Shown here: piece after piece, positions 54,231-63,604 of the stretch
How positions within the stretch are numbered: position 1 is the first letter of the stretch
How the letters are laid out: each line of letters opens with the position of its first letter
Assembly: GCF_011326725.1 (NCBI RefSeq)
Contig: NZ_JAANCO010000001.1
Span: 992,001-1,056,000 of the forward strand
Origin: Microbacterium excoecariae
GTDB taxonomy: Bacteria > Actinomycetota > Actinomycetes > Actinomycetales > Microbacteriaceae
Direction: 5' to 3'
Length of the DNA stretch: 64,000 bases
Translations under genes and position numbers: made by a program
The notes under the pieces: generated by a model
The model's database searches: none
Told to the model about the DNA's origin: nothing
The model's input: the letters and a program-made list of their open reading frames with translations, nothing else

Positions 54231-56201
54231 TCAGGCGCCGTCGAGCGCGAGGGTCGGGACGCCGCTCGGCGCGAAGCCCAGGGCGCTCCCGAGGAAGGCG
54301 AGTTCGGCCGCGAAGCAGCGCTCGATCGTCTCGGCGCGGCGGAAGCCGTGGCCCTCGCCGTCGAAGAGCAGGTACGCGTGAGGGACGCCGTTGGCGCGCA
54401 CGGCGTCGCGCAGCGCCTCGGACTGCGACGGGGGCACGACGGGGTCGTCGGATCCCTGCAGGATGAGCAGCGGGGTCCGGAGCGCCTCGGGGCGCGAGAG
54501 CGGCGAGCGCGCGATGTAGTCCGCTTCGGCCTCCGGCCAGGGCCCGACGAGGCTGTCGAGATAGCGGGCCTCGAAGTCGTGGGTCTCGGCGAGGAGCATC
54601 CTGAGGTCCGCGACGCCGTACCGGCTGATGCCCGCGGAGAACACGTCGGTGTCGGCCAGGGCGCACAGCACCGTCCAGCCGCCCGCCGACCCGCCCTTGA
54701 TCGCGAGGCGCGCCGGGTCGGCGAGCCCCCGGTCGACGAGGCCCTCGGCGGCGGCGCGCACGTCGGCGACGTCGGCGATGCCCCACGCGCCCGCGAGGCG
54801 CTCGCGGTAGGCGCGGCCGTATCCCGTGCTCCCGCCGTAATTGACGTCGAGCACGCCGATGCCGCGACTCGTGAAGAAGGCGATCGCGGGCGAGACGTCC
54901 CCCGTCACGTGGCCGGTCGGCCCGCCGTGGACGAGGACGAGCGCCGGGGGGAGCTCGCCGTGCGGCGCGCGGACGCCCGGGTGGTGCGGGGCGTAGTAGA
55001 ACGCGTGCACGGGCCCGTGGGGCCCCGCGAACGTCATGGGGCGGGCCACCGCGGCGAGGGCGTCGTCGGCGAGTTCGCCCCCGCGGATCGCCTCCAGCGA
55101 CTTCCCGTCGATGTCGAGCTGCCAGAGGCCGCCCGGCACGCGCTCGCCCGCGCCCGTGAGCAGGACCCGCCCGCCGCGGGCGTCGTGGACGAGCACGTCG
55201 CCCGTCAGCGGGGTCTCGAGCTCAGTCACCTCGCCTGTCGCACGGTCGATGACGGCGAGCTGGGAGCGGCCGTTCGTCATCACCGCGAGGATCCGGTCGT
55301 TCGGCAAAGGGGCGTACCATCGCGCGCCGAGCTGCCAGAGCGCCCCGCCCGTGTCCCCGTCCGCCGGGAAGATCGGCTCGGGATCGGCGGGCCGGCCGTC
55401 CGCCGACACGTGGCAGGAGAACAGGTTCCAGCGCGCGGGCCGGGTGCCGTCCGCGAGCGGCACGGCGAGCGGCGGATCCTGCAGGAACACCAGCTCGTCG
55501 TCGCCCGTCCACTCCGGTTGCAGGGCCGAGACGCGGGGGTGGCCCGCGCTCGCGCGCCCGCCCGCCGCGACGGTCCACGCGGGAACGGTGCCGTCGGCGC
55601 CAATCGCGCCGATCCGGAGCTCGGCGGCGTCCCACGGCATGTCGGGGTGGTCCCAGGCGATCCACGCGAGGCGCCCCGCGCGGGGCGCCGGGAACGCGAC
55701 AAAGTCGCTGCCGGCCACGACGCTTCTGACCTCGCCGCCGTCGAGGGGGATGCGGACGATGTCGCGCGCCGGCGTCTCGTGCGCGCGGGCATGGATCTCG
55801 CGCACGCCCCACAGCTCGCCGTCGGCGAACACGAGGTCGCCGAAGCACGCGCGGGGGTCTTCTGGCGTCACCGGCGTGGGCGCCGTGCCCGGGGAGGCGA
55901 CGTAGACGCGCTGGTCGGACTGCTCGACGAACGCGAACCGGTCACCGTCGAGCGGCGTCCATGCGCCGCCGCCGTACTCGTGCACGCGCGAGCGCGCGCT
56001 CCACGGCGCCGCGAGGGCGGGCGCCTCGGCCCCCGAGCGAAACACGGCCGTGCGCCCGCGCTCCGCGGGCACGGACTCGGCCCACCAGATCTCATCGCCC
56101 ACATACCGCGCGCGGCCGAGCCGGAGGGACCCGGTCGGCATGTCGGCGGGGCGAATCGGTGACGGCCAGGATCCGTAGGGAAGCTCCTCGATGTGGGCCA
56201 T
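54231..56201 (-). CDS. S9C-type prolyl oligopeptidase family peptidase
   Basis: A 656-residue dipeptidyl/acylaminoacyl-peptidase-like enzyme. N-terminal beta-propeller (about 1-390; EYGGGAW at about 76) and C-terminal hydrolase domain with LVHGGPTGHVTG, the nucleophile Ser in IKGGSAGGWTVL (about 505), Asp in LQGSDDPVVPP (about 588) and His in FDGEGHGFRR (about 620). No signal peptide. TAGCGT lies 6 bp before the ATG. It is the first gene of a two-gene unit with the phosphopantetheinyl transferase; a role in the NRPS locus is possible but unproven. Confidence 0.87.
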   Translation of the reverse strand: MAHIEELPYGSWPSPIRPADMPTGSLRLGRARYVGDEIWWAESVPAERGRTAVFRSGAEAPALAAPWSARSRVHEYGGGAWTPLDGDRFAFVEQSDQRVYVASPGTAPTPVTPEDPRACFGDLVFADGELWGVREIHARAHETPARDIVRIPLDGGEVRSVVAGSDFVAFPAPRAGRLAWIAWDHPDMPWDAAELRIGAIGADGTVPAWTVAAGGRASAGHPRVSALQPEWTGDDELVFLQDPPLAVPLADGTRPARWNLFSCHVSADGRPADPEPIFPADGDTGGALWQLGARWYAPLPNDRILAVMTNGRSQLAVIDRATGEVTELETPLTGDVLVHDARGGRVLLTGAGERVPGGLWQLDIDGKSLEAIRGGELADDALAAVARPMTFAGPHGPVHAFYYAPHHPGVRAPHGELPPALVLVHGGPTGHVTGDVSPAIAFFTSRGIGVLDVNYGGSTGYGRAYRERLAGAWGIADVADVRAAAEGLVDRGLADPARLAIKGGSAGGWTVLCALADTDVFSAGISRYGVADLRMLLAETHDFEARYLDSLVGPWPEAEADYIARSPLSRPEALRTPLLILQGSDDPVVPPSQSEALRDAVRANGVPHAYLLFDGEGHGFRRAETIERCFAAELAFLGSALGFAPSGVPTLALDGA

Positions 56202-56207
56202 GACCCC

Positions 56208-56213
56208 ACGCTA
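56208..56213 (-). promoter_or_regulatory. -10 box of the S9C peptidase operon (leaderless)
   Basis: TAGCGT on the minus strand with a 6-bp gap to the ATG. Confidence 0.6.
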
Positions 56214-56236
56214 TGGCACGCGGCGCGGGCGGGCGC

Positions 56237-56920
56237 TCAGACCGCGCGCATCACCGCGACGACGCGCCCGAGCACGACGGCCTCGTCGCCCAGGATGGGC
56301 TCGAACGCGGAGTTGCGGGGCAGGAGCCACACGTGGCCGTCGCGCTGGCGGAAGGTCTTGACGGTGGCCTCGCCGTCGAGCATGGCCGCGACGATCTCGC
56401 CGTTCTCGGCCGTGTGCTGCGCGCGCACCACGACCCAGTCGCCGTCGCAGATGGCCGCGTCGATCATGGATTCGCCCGAGACCTTGAGCATGAACAGCTC
56501 GCCGCCGCCGACGAGCTGGCGGGGCAGCGGGAAGACCTCTTCGACCTGCTGCTCGGCCGTGATGGGAATTCCCGCGGCGATCTGGCCGACGAGCGGGACC
56601 ATCGCGGCGTCGCCGACGGGCGGGGCGACGTCGACGGGGTTCTCCGTCGCCGTGCCGGGCAGGTCGATGAGCACCTCCATCGCGCGGGTCTTCCCCGGGT
56701 CGCGCCGCAGGTATCCGCTGAGCTCGAGCTGCCCGAGCTGGTGCGTGACGCTCGAGAGCGACTTGAGGCCGACGGCGTCCCCGATCTCGCGCATCGTCGG
56801 GGGGTAGCCGTTCGACTGGATCGAGCGCTGGATGACCTCGAGGATCGCGAGCTGCTTCTCGCTCAGGTTCTTGCGTCGTCGCACCCTCGTCGCGCTCTGG
56901 GGCTTGTCGTCGGCGCTCAT
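56237..56920 (-). CDS. lexA: LexA repressor
   Basis: SOS repressor, 227 residues. N-terminal winged HTH ([40 protein letters not shown], about 19-58); Ala-Gly cleavage site in GQIAAG (about 113-118); catalytic Ser in KVSGESM (about 147) and Lys in ATVKTF (about 184). A GAGGAG Shine-Dalgarno is present. Divergent from a LysM protein across about 200 bp that contain the SOS box, the same layout as lexA with yneA, chiZ or divS elsewhere. Confidence 0.96.
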   Translation of the reverse strand: MSADDKPQSATRVRRRKNLSEKQLAILEVIQRSIQSNGYPPTMREIGDAVGLKSLSSVTHQLGQLELSGYLRRDPGKTRAMEVLIDLPGTATENPVDVAPPVGDAAMVPLVGQIAAGIPITAEQQVEEVFPLPRQLVGGGELFMLKVSGESMIDAAICDGDWVVVRAQHTAENGEIVAAMLDGEATVKTFRQRDGHVWLLPRNSAFEPILGDEAVVLGRVVAVMRAV

Positions 56921-57060
56921 CCGTGGCTCCTCGGTGGAATGTCGGTGGTCCCTGGTGGGGTGATCCCTGTCACGACAGACGCTACCCGGACGGCGGCAAT
57001 CTTCGGCATCTTTGTTCGAGTGTGTCGCGCGATTCGCGCGGGATGGATCGAAAAAGAGGC

Positions 57061-57090
57061 TTGACGCGTTCGAACATTCGAAGATAGATT
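57061..57090 (+). promoter_or_regulatory. SOS promoter of the LysM gene (lexA intergenic)
   Basis: TTGACG (57061-57066) and TAGATT (57085-57090) are spaced 18 bp, with TTCGAACATTCG (57069-57080) between them. The box matches that of recA except for one C/T. Confidence 0.7.
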
Positions 57091-57120
57091 CGGTACGAAC
57101 CTACGAGAGAAGGTCAGCTC

Positions 57121-57501
57121 ATGAGCACGGTCATCCTCACCGCACCTGCAGCACTCCCCGACCACCCGGGCGCTGCGCGCACGCGCCTGCGGATCACCCG
57201 CCGGGGGCGTCGCGTCCTCGCGGCCGCGGCCGCGGCGCCCGTGGTGGCGGCCGTGGCCGCCGCGGTCCTCGGCGGCGGCGCCGCGCTCGGCTCGGGCGTA
57301 GCCGGGGCGCCGGCTGGCACCTTCGAGACCGTCACGGTGATGGCGGGCGACTCGCTCTGGTCGATCGCGGAGCGCGTCGCGCCGAGCGCGGATCCGCGCG
57401 ACGTGGTGGACGAGATCGCCTCGCTCAACGGCCTCGCGGGCGCCGAGCTCGAGATGGGCCAGCGCCTCGCGCTGCCCGTGGCCTACTCCGCGGCCGACTA
57501 A
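57121..57501 (+). CDS. LysM peptidoglycan-binding protein, probable SOS division inhibitor
   Basis: A 126-residue single-pass membrane protein: a basic cytosolic N-terminus (1-30), a transmembrane helix (about 31-55) and an extracytoplasmic LysM domain (about 70-118; VMAGDSLWSIAERV, then IASLNGL and GQRLALP). Its place divergent from lexA and the SOS box in its promoter match YneA (Bacillus), ChiZ (Mycobacterium) and DivS (Corynebacterium), which delay division after DNA damage. Function is inferred from these parallels; sequence similarity outside LysM is low. Confidence 0.82.
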   Translation: MSTVILTAPAALPDHPGAARTRLRITRRGRRVLAAAAAAPVVAAVAAAVLGGGAALGSGVAGAPAGTFETVTVMAGDSLWSIAERVAPSADPRDVVDEIASLNGLAGAELEMGQRLALPVAYSAAD

Positions 57502-57515
57502 GCGCGGCCGGGTCG

Positions 57516-57521
57516 TAGCAT
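57516..57521 (+). promoter_or_regulatory. -10 box of hisC (leaderless)
   Basis: TAGCAT with a 6-bp gap to the GTG start of hisC. Confidence 0.55.
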
Positions 57522-57527
57522 GGGCGG

Positions 57528-58610
57528 GTGACCGCGACACTCGATGACCTGCCCGTCCGCCCCGACCTGCGGGGCCAGAAGCCCTACGGTGCGCCCCAGG
57601 CGCCGCTGCCCGTGGCGCTGAACGTCAACGAGAACACGCACCCCATCCCGCCCGAGGTGGCCGACGATATCGCCGACGCGGTGGCGAAGAGTATCTCGGG
57701 GCTCAACCGCTATCCCGACCGCGAATTCACCGAGCTGCGCGAGGCGTTCGCCCGCTACCTCGGCCACGGGCTGAATCCCGATCAGATCTGGGCGGCGAAC
57801 GGGTCGAACGAGGTCCTCCAGCACCTCCTCCAGGCCTTCGCCGGCCCGGGCCGGCGGGCGTTCGGATTCGCGCCGACCTACTCGATGTACTCGCTGCTGG
57901 TCCGCGGGGTCGGCTCCGAGTGGGTCTCGGGTGAGCGGGGCCCGCGCTTCGAGATCACCCCCGAGAGCGCGGCGCGCCAGGTGGCTGAGGCCGATCCGGA
58001 CGTCGTGTTCCTCTGCGCGCCGAACAACCCCACGGGCACCCCGCTGAGTCTCGACGTGATTGAGGCGGTGTACCAGGCGTCCCGCGGCATCGTGATCGTC
58101 GACGAGGCGTACTTCGAGTTCGCCCCCGCCTCGGCCGACTCCGCCCTCACCCTCCTGCCCGGGCGCGAGCGCCTCGTCGTGTCCCGCACCATGAGCAAGG
58201 CCTTCGCGTTCGCCGGCGCGCGGGTGGGGTACCTCGCGGCGGATCCGGCGGTGATCGACGCGCTGCGGCTGGTCCGCCTGCCGTATCACCTGAGCGCGCT
58301 GACGCAGGCCGCGGCCACGGCGGCGCTCGGGCACAGCGATGCGATGCTCCGCATGGTCGACGAGATCGTCGAGCAGCGCGACCGCATCTCGGCCACGCTC
58401 GACGCCCTGGGCTACGACCCCTACCCGAGCTGGAGCAACTTCGTGCTCTTCGGGGGAGTGACCGATCCGCAGGACACGTGGCGCCGGCTCTACGACCGCG
58501 GCGTGCTCGTGCGCGACATCGGGATCCCCGGGCACCTGCGGGTGTCCGCCGGCACGGCGGAGGAGACGACCGCGTTCCTCGACGCGCTCGCCGCGATCCG
58601 CGACGAATAG
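57528..58610 (+). CDS. hisC: Histidinol-phosphate aminotransferase
   Basis: PLP-dependent transaminase of histidine synthesis, 360 residues from GTG. It shows [12 protein letters not shown] near the N-terminus, [34 protein letters not shown] and the PLP Lys in [17 protein letters not shown] (about 224). Its TAG stop forms the first three bases of the hisB promoter box. Confidence 0.93.
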   Translation: MTATLDDLPVRPDLRGQKPYGAPQAPLPVALNVNENTHPIPPEVADDIADAVAKSISGLNRYPDREFTELREAFARYLGHGLNPDQIWAANGSNEVLQHLLQAFAGPGRRAFGFAPTYSMYSLLVRGVGSEWVSGERGPRFEITPESAARQVAEADPDVVFLCAPNNPTGTPLSLDVIEAVYQASRGIVIVDEAYFEFAPASADSALTLLPGRERLVVSRTMSKAFAFAGARVGYLAADPAVIDALRLVRLPYHLSALTQAAATAALGHSDAMLRMVDEIVEQRDRISATLDALGYDPYPSWSNFVLFGGVTDPQDTWRRLYDRGVLVRDIGIPGHLRVSAGTAEETTAFLDALAAIRDE

Positions 58611-58613
58611 ACT
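58608..58613 (+). promoter_or_regulatory. -10 box of hisB (leaderless), overlapping the hisC stop
   Basis: TAGACT with a 7-bp gap to the hisB ATG. The TAG is the hisC stop codon. Confidence 0.6.
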
Positions 58614-58620
58614 GGGCGGC

Positions 58621-59226
58621 ATGACGAACGCCCGCACCGCGCGCCGCACCCGCACGACCAGCGAGTCGTCGATCGAGCTAGAGCTCGACCTCGACGGCAC
58701 CGGTCAGAGCAGCATCGACACGTCGGTGCCGTTCTTCGACCACATGCTGACCGCGTTCGCGAAGCACTCGCTCACCGACCTGCGCGTGACCTCGTCGGGC
58801 GACACCCACATCGACGTGCACCACACGGTGGAGGACACGGCGATCGTGCTCGGCCAGGCGATCCGCGAGGCGCTCGGCGATAAGGCCGGGATCTCCCGGT
58901 ACGGGGACGCGCTGGTCCCGCTCGACGAGGCGCTCGCTCAGGCAGTCGTCGACATTTCCGGCCGGCCGTTCCTCGTGCACACGGGGGAGCCCGCCGGCTT
59001 CGAGATGCACCTGATCGGCGGGCACTTCACGGGGTCGATGGTGCGCCACACTTTCGAGGCGCTCGCGTTCCACGCCGGCCTCACGATGCACGTGCGCGTG
59101 CTGGGCGGGCGCGACCCGCACCACATCGCCGAGGCCGAGTACAAGGCGCTCGCGCGCGCGTTCCGCCAGGCCAAGGCCCTCGACCCGCTCGTCGACGGGA
59201 TCCCGTCGACGAAGGGCGCGCTGTGA
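58621..59226 (+). CDS. hisB: Imidazoleglycerol-phosphate dehydratase
   Basis: Dehydrates imidazoleglycerol phosphate, 201 residues, without the phosphatase domain of the enterobacterial fusion. Metal-binding repeats [29 protein letters not shown] and [16 protein letters not shown] are intact. It overlaps hisH by GTGA. Confidence 0.96.
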   Translation: MTNARTARRTRTTSESSIELELDLDGTGQSSIDTSVPFFDHMLTAFAKHSLTDLRVTSSGDTHIDVHHTVEDTAIVLGQAIREALGDKAGISRYGDALVPLDEALAQAVVDISGRPFLVHTGEPAGFEMHLIGGHFTGSMVRHTFEALAFHAGLTMHVRVLGGRDPHHIAEAEYKALARAFRQAKALDPLVDGIPSTKGAL

Positions 59227-59861
59227 CGACGCCGACGGTCGCCGTCCTCGACTACGGGTCGGGAAACGTCCACTCCGCGGTGAAAGCCCTGGAGGCGGCC
59301 GGCGCCGAGGTGCGGCTCACGCGCGACCGTCGCGAGGTGCTGGAGGCCGACGGCCTGCTCGTGCCCGGCGTCGGCGCGTTCGGCGCGGTGATGGACCAGC
59401 TCACCGCGATTCGCGGAGACGAGCTGATCGAGCGCCGCCTCGCGGGCGGGCGGCCCGTGCTCGGCATCTGCGTGGGCATGCAGGTCATGTTCGAGCGCGG
59501 CATCGAGCGCGGGAGCGACGTGCCGGGCCTCGGCGAGTGGCCGGGCGACGTCACGCGGCTCGATGCCCCGGTGGTGCCCCACATGGGCTGGAGCACCGTC
59601 CGCCCGGGCGAGGGGTCGCGGCTGTTCGCGGGCGTCGAGGACGAGCGCTTCTATTTCGTGCACTCGTATGCGGCGCAGGCCTGGACGCTCGAGGTGTCGC
59701 CCCCCTTCCCGCAGCCCGCGGTGACGTGGTCGATGCACGGGGTCCCCTTCCTCGCTGCGGTCGAGAACGGGCCGCTGGCGGCGACCCAGTTCCACCCCGA
59801 AAAATCGGGGGAGGCCGGCATCCGACTGCTGCGCAACTGGGTGGGTCAGCTCGCGGAATGA
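59223..59861 (+). CDS. hisH: Imidazole glycerol phosphate synthase, glutaminase subunit
   Basis: Class I glutamine amidotransferase feeding ammonia to HisF. The 212 residues have the catalytic Cys in [12 protein letters not shown] (about 83) and the His/Glu pair in [11 protein letters not shown] (about 191). Translationally coupled to hisB. hisF is not in this window, so the partner gene lies elsewhere. Confidence 0.95.
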   Translation: MTTPTVAVLDYGSGNVHSAVKALEAAGAEVRLTRDRREVLEADGLLVPGVGAFGAVMDQLTAIRGDELIERRLAGGRPVLGICVGMQVMFERGIERGSDVPGLGEWPGDVTRLDAPVVPHMGWSTVRPGEGSRLFAGVEDERFYFVHSYAAQAWTLEVSPPFPQPAVTWSMHGVPFLAAVENGPLAATQFHPEKSGEAGIRLLRNWVGQLAE

Positions 59862-59914
59862 CGCGGATCCGCCGAGCGCGCCGCTCTCGATTGGAGAGAA
59901 CGCGCCGCGGGGTC

Positions 59915-59920
59915 TAACGT
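59915..59920 (+). promoter_or_regulatory. -10 box of priA
   Basis: TAACGT. It lies 8 bp before an in-frame GTG (59929) that could start a leaderless form 13 residues longer than the annotated protein. Confidence 0.45.
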
Positions 59921-59967
59921 TGTCGCTTGTGCGTCACGCGGGAGGGTCCCGCGGCCATCGAGGAGAG

Positions 59968-60714
59968 ATGAACGATTTCGCGTCCACACCAGGACTGATC
60001 CTTCTGCCCGCCGTCGACGTTGCGGGCGGTCGCGCCGTCCGCCTCACGCAGGGCGAGGCCGGCTCCGAGACGAGCTACGGCGACCCCATCGAGGCGGCCG
60101 AGCAGTGGAAGGACCAGGGGGCCGAGTGGCTGCACCTGGTCGACCTCGACGCAGCCTTCGGGCGCGGCTCCAACGCGGGCATCCTGCGCAAGGTCATCAA
60201 GCACATGAAGGGCGTTAACGTCGAGATCTCGGGCGGGATCCGCGACGACGCCTCGCTGGAGGCGGCCCTCGCCTCGGGCGCGCAGCGTGTCAACCTCGGC
60301 ACGGCGGCCCTCGAGAACCCCGACTGGACCGAGGCGGTGATCGCGCGCTACGGCGAGGCGATCGCCGTGGGCCTCGACGTGCGCGGCACGACGCTCGCGG
60401 CGCGGGGCTGGACGAAGGAGGGCGGCGACCTGTGGGACGTGCTCGCCCGCCTCGAGAAGGCGAACTGCGCGCGCTACGTCGTCACGGACGTCACGAAGGA
60501 CGGCACGCTGCGCGGCCCGAACACCGAGCTGCTCACGGCCATGACCGAGCGCACGGATAAGCCCGTCGTCGCCTCCGGCGGCATCGCCAGCCTCGACGAC
60601 ATCGCCGAGCTCCGCGATCTCGTGCCGCAGGGCGTCGAGGGCGCGATCGTCGGCAAGGCGCTGTACTCGGGCGCCTTCACGCTGGCCGAGGCGCTGGATG
60701 TCGCGTCCGTCTGA
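59968..60714 (+). CDS. priA: Bifunctional HisA/TrpF isomerase PriA
   Basis: Isomerises ProFAR in histidine synthesis and, in actinobacteria lacking trpF, phosphoribosylanthranilate in tryptophan synthesis. The 248 residues form a (beta/alpha)8 barrel with the N-terminal Asp in [51 protein letters not shown] with the second Asp, and [12 protein letters not shown] use the ATG with GAGGAG immediately upstream, although the spacing is very short; GTG 59929 is an alternative. The dual role is inferred from the family. Confidence 0.92.
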   Translation: MNDFASTPGLILLPAVDVAGGRAVRLTQGEAGSETSYGDPIEAAEQWKDQGAEWLHLVDLDAAFGRGSNAGILRKVIKHMKGVNVEISGGIRDDASLEAALASGAQRVNLGTAALENPDWTEAVIARYGEAIAVGLDVRGTTLAARGWTKEGGDLWDVLARLEKANCARYVVTDVTKDGTLRGPNTELLTAMTERTDKPVVASGGIASLDDIAELRDLVPQGVEGAIVGKALYSGAFTLAEALDVASV

Positions 60715-61513
60715 CGCGGATCGACCGGCTCTCCCGGAGCACCTCGCCGCCCTCGCGGGCGGCGCGGACTCGGCGGGCCAGCCGTGGGAGGGGCGCACCT
60801 TCTCCCCGAACCCAGCCGCCGGCGACGACGGATCCGCGGATCCCGCGCTGCACGCCGCGCTGACGGGATTCCGCGACGGCACGGCGCGCGAGGAGGACGT
60901 CGTCGACGCCCTCCGCGCCGCGCGCGTGCTGGTGCCGCTCGTCGCGGAGAAGGGCGAGGAGGGCCTGGCGCCCTCGGGGCTCGCGGTCGACAAGACGCAG
61001 GAGCTCTCGATCGTGACGGTGCGCGCCCCGGACGGGCGCGCGGTGCTCCCCGCGTTTACGAGCGTCGACACACTCCGGGCCTGGAACCCCGACGCGCGGC
61101 CCATCCCCGTCGCGGGGACGCGCGCCGCGCTCGCGGCGGCGGGGGACGACACGGACCTGCTCGTCATCGATCCGACGAGCCCGACCGAGTTCGTCGTGCG
61201 CCGCCCCGCGATCTGGGCGATCGCGCAGGAACAGCCCTGGTCGCCGCCGTGGCGGACCCCCGAGCTCGTCCTCGCCTTTGAGGCCGCCATCGCGTCCGAG
61301 CTCGCGGTGCACGGCGTCCGCGTCTCCCCGGGAGACCCCGAGGCGCGGCTGCGCGGCCCCGAGACGCTCGTCACCCTGAGCCTCGCGCGCGGGCTGGATC
61401 GCGCCGAGCTCGACGCCGTGCTGACCCGGCTCGCCGGCCGCTGGGCCGCGGACGACCGAATCGCCGTGCTCGTCGACTCGATGAAGGTCGCGCTCGAGGC
61501 GAGCCGCGACTGA
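60698..61513 (+). CDS. SseB family protein
   Basis: A 271-residue protein with SseB-type domains: [20 protein letters not shown] and [36 protein letters not shown]. No enzymatic motif; function unknown. It overlaps the end of priA by 17 bp, so it is translationally linked to the histidine genes, an arrangement common in Microbacteriaceae. Confidence 0.82.
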   Translation: MSRPSDADRPALPEHLAALAGGADSAGQPWEGRTFSPNPAAGDDGSADPALHAALTGFRDGTAREEDVVDALRAARVLVPLVAEKGEEGLAPSGLAVDKTQELSIVTVRAPDGRAVLPAFTSVDTLRAWNPDARPIPVAGTRAALAAAGDDTDLLVIDPTSPTEFVVRRPAIWAIAQEQPWSPPWRTPELVLAFEAAIASELAVHGVRVSPGDPEARLRGPETLVTLSLARGLDRAELDAVLTRLAGRWAADDRIAVLVDSMKVALEASRD

Positions 61514-61521
61514 CCCGCGCG

Positions 61522-61944
61522 TCAGATGACGGGGCCGGTGAACTTCTCGCCGGGGCCCTTGCCCGGCGCGTCCGGGATCGACGAGATCTCTCGGAATCGC
61601 AGCTGCAGCGAGCGCAGCCCGTCGCGGATGGGGCGCGCGTGCATGTCGCTGATCTCGGGCGCCGCGGCCGTCACGAGGCCGGCGAGCGCGTTGATGAGCT
61701 TGCGGGCCTCGTCCAGGTCGAGCAGCTCCTCGGCCGCCTCCTCCTCGCCCAGGCCGAGCTTGACCGCGGCCGCGCTCATGAGGTGCACACACGACGAGGC
61801 GATGACCTCGACGGCGGCGACGTCGGCGATGTCGCGGGTGGCCTGAACGTCGGCTCCCGCCCGCTCCTGCTCCTCCCAGCGGGCGACGCGCTCCGCGTCG
61901 AATGCGTGCGCGTGGGGGGCGGATCCGCCGGGGATGGTGCTCAT
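61522..61944 (-). CDS. DUF1844 family protein
   Basis: A 140-residue protein with the DUF1844 core (IADVAAVEVIASSCVHLMSAAAVKLGLG, then LDLDEARKLINALAGLVTAA, about 38-95). Function unknown; it is often found next to infC in actinobacteria. AGAAGG precedes the ATG. It converges on the SseB-like gene (8-bp gap) and diverges from infC. Confidence 0.82.
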   Translation of the reverse strand: MSTIPGGSAPHAHAFDAERVARWEEQERAGADVQATRDIADVAAVEVIASSCVHLMSAAAVKLGLGEEEAAEELLDLDEARKLINALAGLVTAAAPEISDMHARPIRDGLRSLQLRFREISSIPDAPGKGPGEKFTGPVI

Positions 61945-61958
61945 GTGCTGCCTTCTGC

Positions 61959-62211
61959 TAGACTTCTCCGGGCTCCGAAAGTGATTTCGGACGAAAGAGG
62001 ATCTTCATCCCACCCGCGCTTGCCGCTTCAGGCTACCGGGTCATGCAACACTCCGCTCGCCGCACGGCGAGTCGGGACGGGCCGCGCGCCCGTCCGTTGG
62101 GTGATGGCGTGCGAACGCGTATCGCACGGGTGGATGCAGGTGTCTCTCCCGCCCGTCGCGCGATCCTCGCGCGACGGTGGCTCATCGACTACCGCACCCT
62201 AGGAGTTCCGC
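61959..62211 (+). promoter_or_regulatory. infC promoter and hairpin-rich leader
   Basis: TAGACT (61959-61964) predicts an RNA start near 61971 and a leader of about 240 nt. Hairpins can form at CTCGCCG/CGGCGAG (about 62056-62071), GGACGGGC/GCCCGTCC (62075-62095), GTGCGA/TCGCAC (about 62109-62127) and a perfect 10-bp stem CGTCGCGCGA/TCGCGCGACG (62154-62176). AGGAG (62201-62205) then precedes the ATC start by 6 bp. This suggests attenuation or feedback by IF3 or L20. Confidence 0.6.
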
Positions 62212-62817
62212 ATCAGCGATCCCCGCATCAACGAGCGCATTCGTGTTCCCGAGGTCCGTCTCATCGGCCCGGGTGGCGAACAGATCGGCGTCGTCCGCAG
62301 CGAGGTTGCGCTCCGCCTCGCGCAGGAGGCCGACCTCGACCTCGTCGAGGTGGCTCCGAACTCGCGGCCTCCCGTGGCCAAGATCATGGACTACGGGAAG
62401 TTCAAGTACGAGACCGCACAGAAGGCTAAGGAAGCGCGCCGCAACCAGGCCAACACGGTTCTCAAGGAAGTTCGCTTCCGCCTGAAGATCGATCAGCACG
62501 ATTACGAAACGAAGCGCAAGCGCGCCGAGGGATTCCTCAAGGCCGGAGACAAGGTCAAGGCCATGATCCTGTTCCGCGGCCGCGAGCAGCAGCGCCCCGA
62601 GATGGGCGTGCGCCTGCTGATGAAGTTCGCCGAGGAGGTGGCGGAGCTCGGCTCGGTCGAGTCTCGCCCCAAGATCGACGGCCGCAACATGGTCATGATC
62701 ATCGCACCGGTCAAGAACAAGTCCGAGGCCAAGGCCGAGCAGAACGCCCAGCGCGCCGCGAACAAGCAGGCGGCGCGCGACGCGAAGCACGCCGTCAAGG
62801 CCCCCGAGGGCGAGTAG
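62212..62817 (+). CDS. infC: Translation initiation factor IF-3 (ATC start)
   Basis: Binds the 30S subunit and proofreads start codons. 201 residues from an ATC codon: [20 protein letters not shown] opens the IF3 N-domain, [15 protein letters not shown] lies before the linker, and the C-domain has [22 protein letters not shown]. The C-terminus is extended by a Lys/Ala tail. An in-frame TAG at 62200-62202 excludes any earlier start, and AGGAG lies 6 bp before the ATC; no ATG occurs until residue 47, inside the conserved domain. Rare AUU/AUC/AUA starts are a known feature of infC and underlie IF3 autoregulation. First gene of infC-rpmI-rplT. Confidence 0.95.
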   Translation: MSDPRINERIRVPEVRLIGPGGEQIGVVRSEVALRLAQEADLDLVEVAPNSRPPVAKIMDYGKFKYETAQKAKEARRNQANTVLKEVRFRLKIDQHDYETKRKRAEGFLKAGDKVKAMILFRGREQQRPEMGVRLLMKFAEEVAELGSVESRPKIDGRNMVMIIAPVKNKSEAKAEQNAQRAANKQAARDAKHAVKAPEGE

Positions 62818-62901
62818 TCACCCCATACGCCTTCTCGCCGAGAGGCGGGCAGCACCCCCGTCGCCCCTCGCGGGCGCACACGTCAAGGAAAGTCACGAAG
62901 A

Positions 62902-63096
62902 ATGCCGAAGCAGAAGACCCACTCGGGTTCCAAGAAGCGCTTCAAGATCACCGGCAGCGGCAAGATCAAGAAGCAGCAGGCGGGCATGCGCCACAACCTC
63001 GAGCACAAGTCGAGCCGTCGCACGCGTCGCCTGAACCAGGACCAGATCATCTCGGGCAACGACGTCAAGACCGTCAAGAAGCTCCTCGGTCGCTGA
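62902..63096 (+). CDS. rpmI: 50S ribosomal protein L35
   Basis: 64 residues, the usual length, with [20 protein letters not shown] and [23 protein letters not shown] precedes the ATG. Second gene of the operon, 84 bp after infC. Confidence 0.97.
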   Translation: MPKQKTHSGSKKRFKITGSGKIKKQQAGMRHNLEHKSSRRTRRLNQDQIISGNDVKTVKKLLGR

Positions 63097-63134
63097 GCGG
63101 CTCGAAACTCGTTACTCGTTAAGGAAACGTCACC

Positions 63135-63518
63135 ATGGCAAGAGTTAAGCGCGCAGTCAACGCGCACAAGAAGCGTCGCGTCATCCTCGAGCGTGCCTCG
63201 GGCTACCGCGGCCAGCGTTCGCGCCTGTACCGCAAGGCGAAGGAGCAGGTCACCCACTCGCTCGTCTACGCGTACCGCGACCGTCGCAAGCGCAAGGGCG
63301 ACTTCCGCCGCCTGTGGATCCAGCGCATCAACGCCGCGAGCCGCGCGAACGGCCTCACGTACAACCGCTTCATCCAGGGCCTCGGCCTCGCGGGTGTCGA
63401 GGTGGACCGTCGCATGCTCGCCGAGCTGGCCGTGAACGAGCCCGCCACGTTCGCGACGCTCGTCGAGGTCGCCAAGGGCGCGCTGCCGGGCGACGTCAAC
63501 GCCCCGAAGGCCGCGTAA
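63135..63518 (+). CDS. rplT: 50S ribosomal protein L20
   Basis: 127 residues, typical L20: [30 protein letters not shown], the [23 protein letters not shown] core and the globular C-terminal half. L20 is an early 50S assembly factor and in several bacteria represses its own operon by binding the leader. AAGGAA precedes the ATG. Confidence 0.97.
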   Translation: MARVKRAVNAHKKRRVILERASGYRGQRSRLYRKAKEQVTHSLVYAYRDRRKRKGDFRRLWIQRINAASRANGLTYNRFIQGLGLAGVEVDRRMLAELAVNEPATFATLVEVAKGALPGDVNAPKAA

Positions 63519-63530
63519 GCACCTTCGCTC

Positions 63531-63566
63531 AAGGGCCGTCTCCCCGTTTCGGGGAGGCGGCCCTTT
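63531..63566 (+). terminator. Intrinsic terminator of infC-rpmI-rplT
   Basis: AAGGGCCGTCTCCCC (63531-63545) pairs with GGGGAGGCGGCCCTTT (63551-63566) with one mismatch, ending in TTT. Confidence 0.85.
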
Positions 63567-63592
63567 GTCGCGCGCGGGGGCCAGCGGATCCG

Positions 63593-63598
63593 TAGAAT
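63593..63598 (+). promoter_or_regulatory. -10 box of the rRNA methyltransferase (leaderless)
   Basis: TAGAAT with a 6-bp gap to GTG 63605. Confidence 0.55.
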
Positions 63599-63604
63599 CC
63601 AGGG

